From: Pseudorhodoferax soli
Lineage (GTDB): Bacteria > Pseudomonadota > Gammaproteobacteria > Burkholderiales > Burkholderiaceae_C
Length of the DNA stretch: 64,000 nucleotides
Reading direction: 5' to 3'
Assembly (NCBI RefSeq): GCF_003337555.1
Contig: NZ_QPJK01000016.1
Coordinates: 1 to 64,000, forward strand
The position numbers and the translations under genes were made by a program. Each line of letters starts with the position of its first letter. Positions within the stretch are counted from its first letter, which is position 1. The notes beneath the pieces are model-generated. The model searched no databases. It had not been told where the DNA came from and worked only from the letters and a program-made list of their open reading frames with translations. Positions 63,651-64,000 of the stretch are shown piece by piece.

Positions 63651-64000
63651 ATGGTTTCCGCTGTCTTCCATTCCCCCATCGAGGCCATCGCGCCCGATGC
63701 CGCGCCGCGCGACCTCAAGGTCGTGCCCAAGGCCGCCGCCAACGACGCGCCTTCTGCTGCTGCCCCTGCCCCCGTGCGCAAGCTGCCCTTCGACTGGCGC
63801 GGCCTGTGGCTGCGCGTGCTGCCGCCGCTGGCCGGGCTGGGCCTGCTGGTGGTGCTGTGGGAGATCGTCTCGGTCACCACGGCCGGCAGCATCCCGACGC
63901 CGCGCGACACCTGGGCGCAGGCCGTCGACGTGTTCAGCAACCCCTTCTACAGCAACGGCCCGAACGACCAGGGCGTGGGCTGGAACGTGCTGTCCTCGCT
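63651..64000 (+). CDS. Nitrate ABC transporter permease, partial (C-terminus off the right edge)
   Basis: The first 116 residues are in the window. A soluble, Ala/Pro-rich N-terminal extension (about 45 residues) precedes the first membrane helix (LWLRVLPPLAGLGLLVVLWE) and the segment TPRDTWAQAVDVFSNPFYSN, which resembles NrtB/NtrB permeases. A GAAAGGAG site lies before the ATG. The transmembrane domain and EAA loop are beyond the edge. Confidence 0.88.
   Translation, partial: MVSAVFHSPIEAIAPDAAPRDLKVVPKAAANDAPSAAAPAPVRKLPFDWRGLWLRVLPPLAGLGLLVVLWEIVSVTTAGSIPTPRDTWAQAVDVFSNPFYSNGPNDQGVGWNVLSS

Overview
The window is a continuous stretch of a G+C-rich proteobacterial chromosome with densely packed genes. 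The gene order accA, alkA-like glycosylase, cysS, TPR protein, two cyclophilins, lpxH, the many Bug-type (tripartite tricarboxylate) binding proteins heading catabolic operons, and the NasR-type nitrate control together point to Burkholderiales, most likely Comamonadaceae (Variovorax/Acidovorax relatives). That placement is inference from gene content. No rRNA, tRNA, CRISPR array, insertion sequence or prophage was seen.

Region 1 (1-19.7 kb) is a sugar-acid catabolic region. On the minus strand an operon runs Bug binding protein, kdgD, a small lipoprotein, and gudD (cut by the left edge). Next to it are a GntR regulator and, back to back, a LacI regulator. On the plus strand follow uronate dehydrogenase, an SMP-30 lactonase, a complete TRAP transporter, an SDR, a Gfo/Idh oxidoreductase, and then pyruvate kinase, enolase and glycerate 2-kinase. 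Read together: uronates are imported, oxidised to aldarates, dehydrated and decarboxylated toward 2-oxoglutarate semialdehyde, while the last three genes would carry glycerate through 2-phosphoglycerate and PEP to pyruvate. A LysR regulator and a divergent acetolactate-synthase-like TPP enzyme, then a non-canonical NRAMP transporter with a structured leader, close the region.

Region 2 (20-32.6 kb) is mixed: a TetR regulator; a Bug / AMP-forming ligase / ADP-forming-type CoA ligase operon with 4-base overlaps; cytochrome b561 with two YceI proteins; a DUF2167 protein; a nucleotidyltransferase and isochorismatase pair; a PEP-CTERM surface protein behind a predicted sigma-54 promoter; a PQQ-type sugar dehydrogenase; and an NlpC/P60 peptidase.

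Region 3 (32.6-47.4 kb) holds a LysR plus OmpR-type response regulator pair divergent from a hybrid histidine kinase, an HTH/M16 peptidase pair, a three-subunit FAD-GMC dehydrogenase (cytochrome c, Tat-linked small subunit, catalytic subunit) and a Bug / CaiB / acyl-CoA dehydrogenase pair / crotonase operon.

Region 4 (47.4-62.0 kb) is mainly core: ogt, a histidine phosphatase, accA, a DNA glycosylase, cysS, a TPR protein, ppiA, ppiB, lpxH, mtfA, then a LysR regulator, an aminotransferase, an orphan ABC binding protein, Hsp20 and tsaD.

Region 5 (60.8-64 kb) is a nitrate-assimilation control unit: a NasR-type NIT-ANTAR protein followed by an NtrC-like site, a near-consensus sigma-54 promoter, two hexaloop hairpins with identical AACGGC loops, an overlapping intrinsic terminator, and then a nitrate-type ABC binding protein and permease (cut by the right edge).
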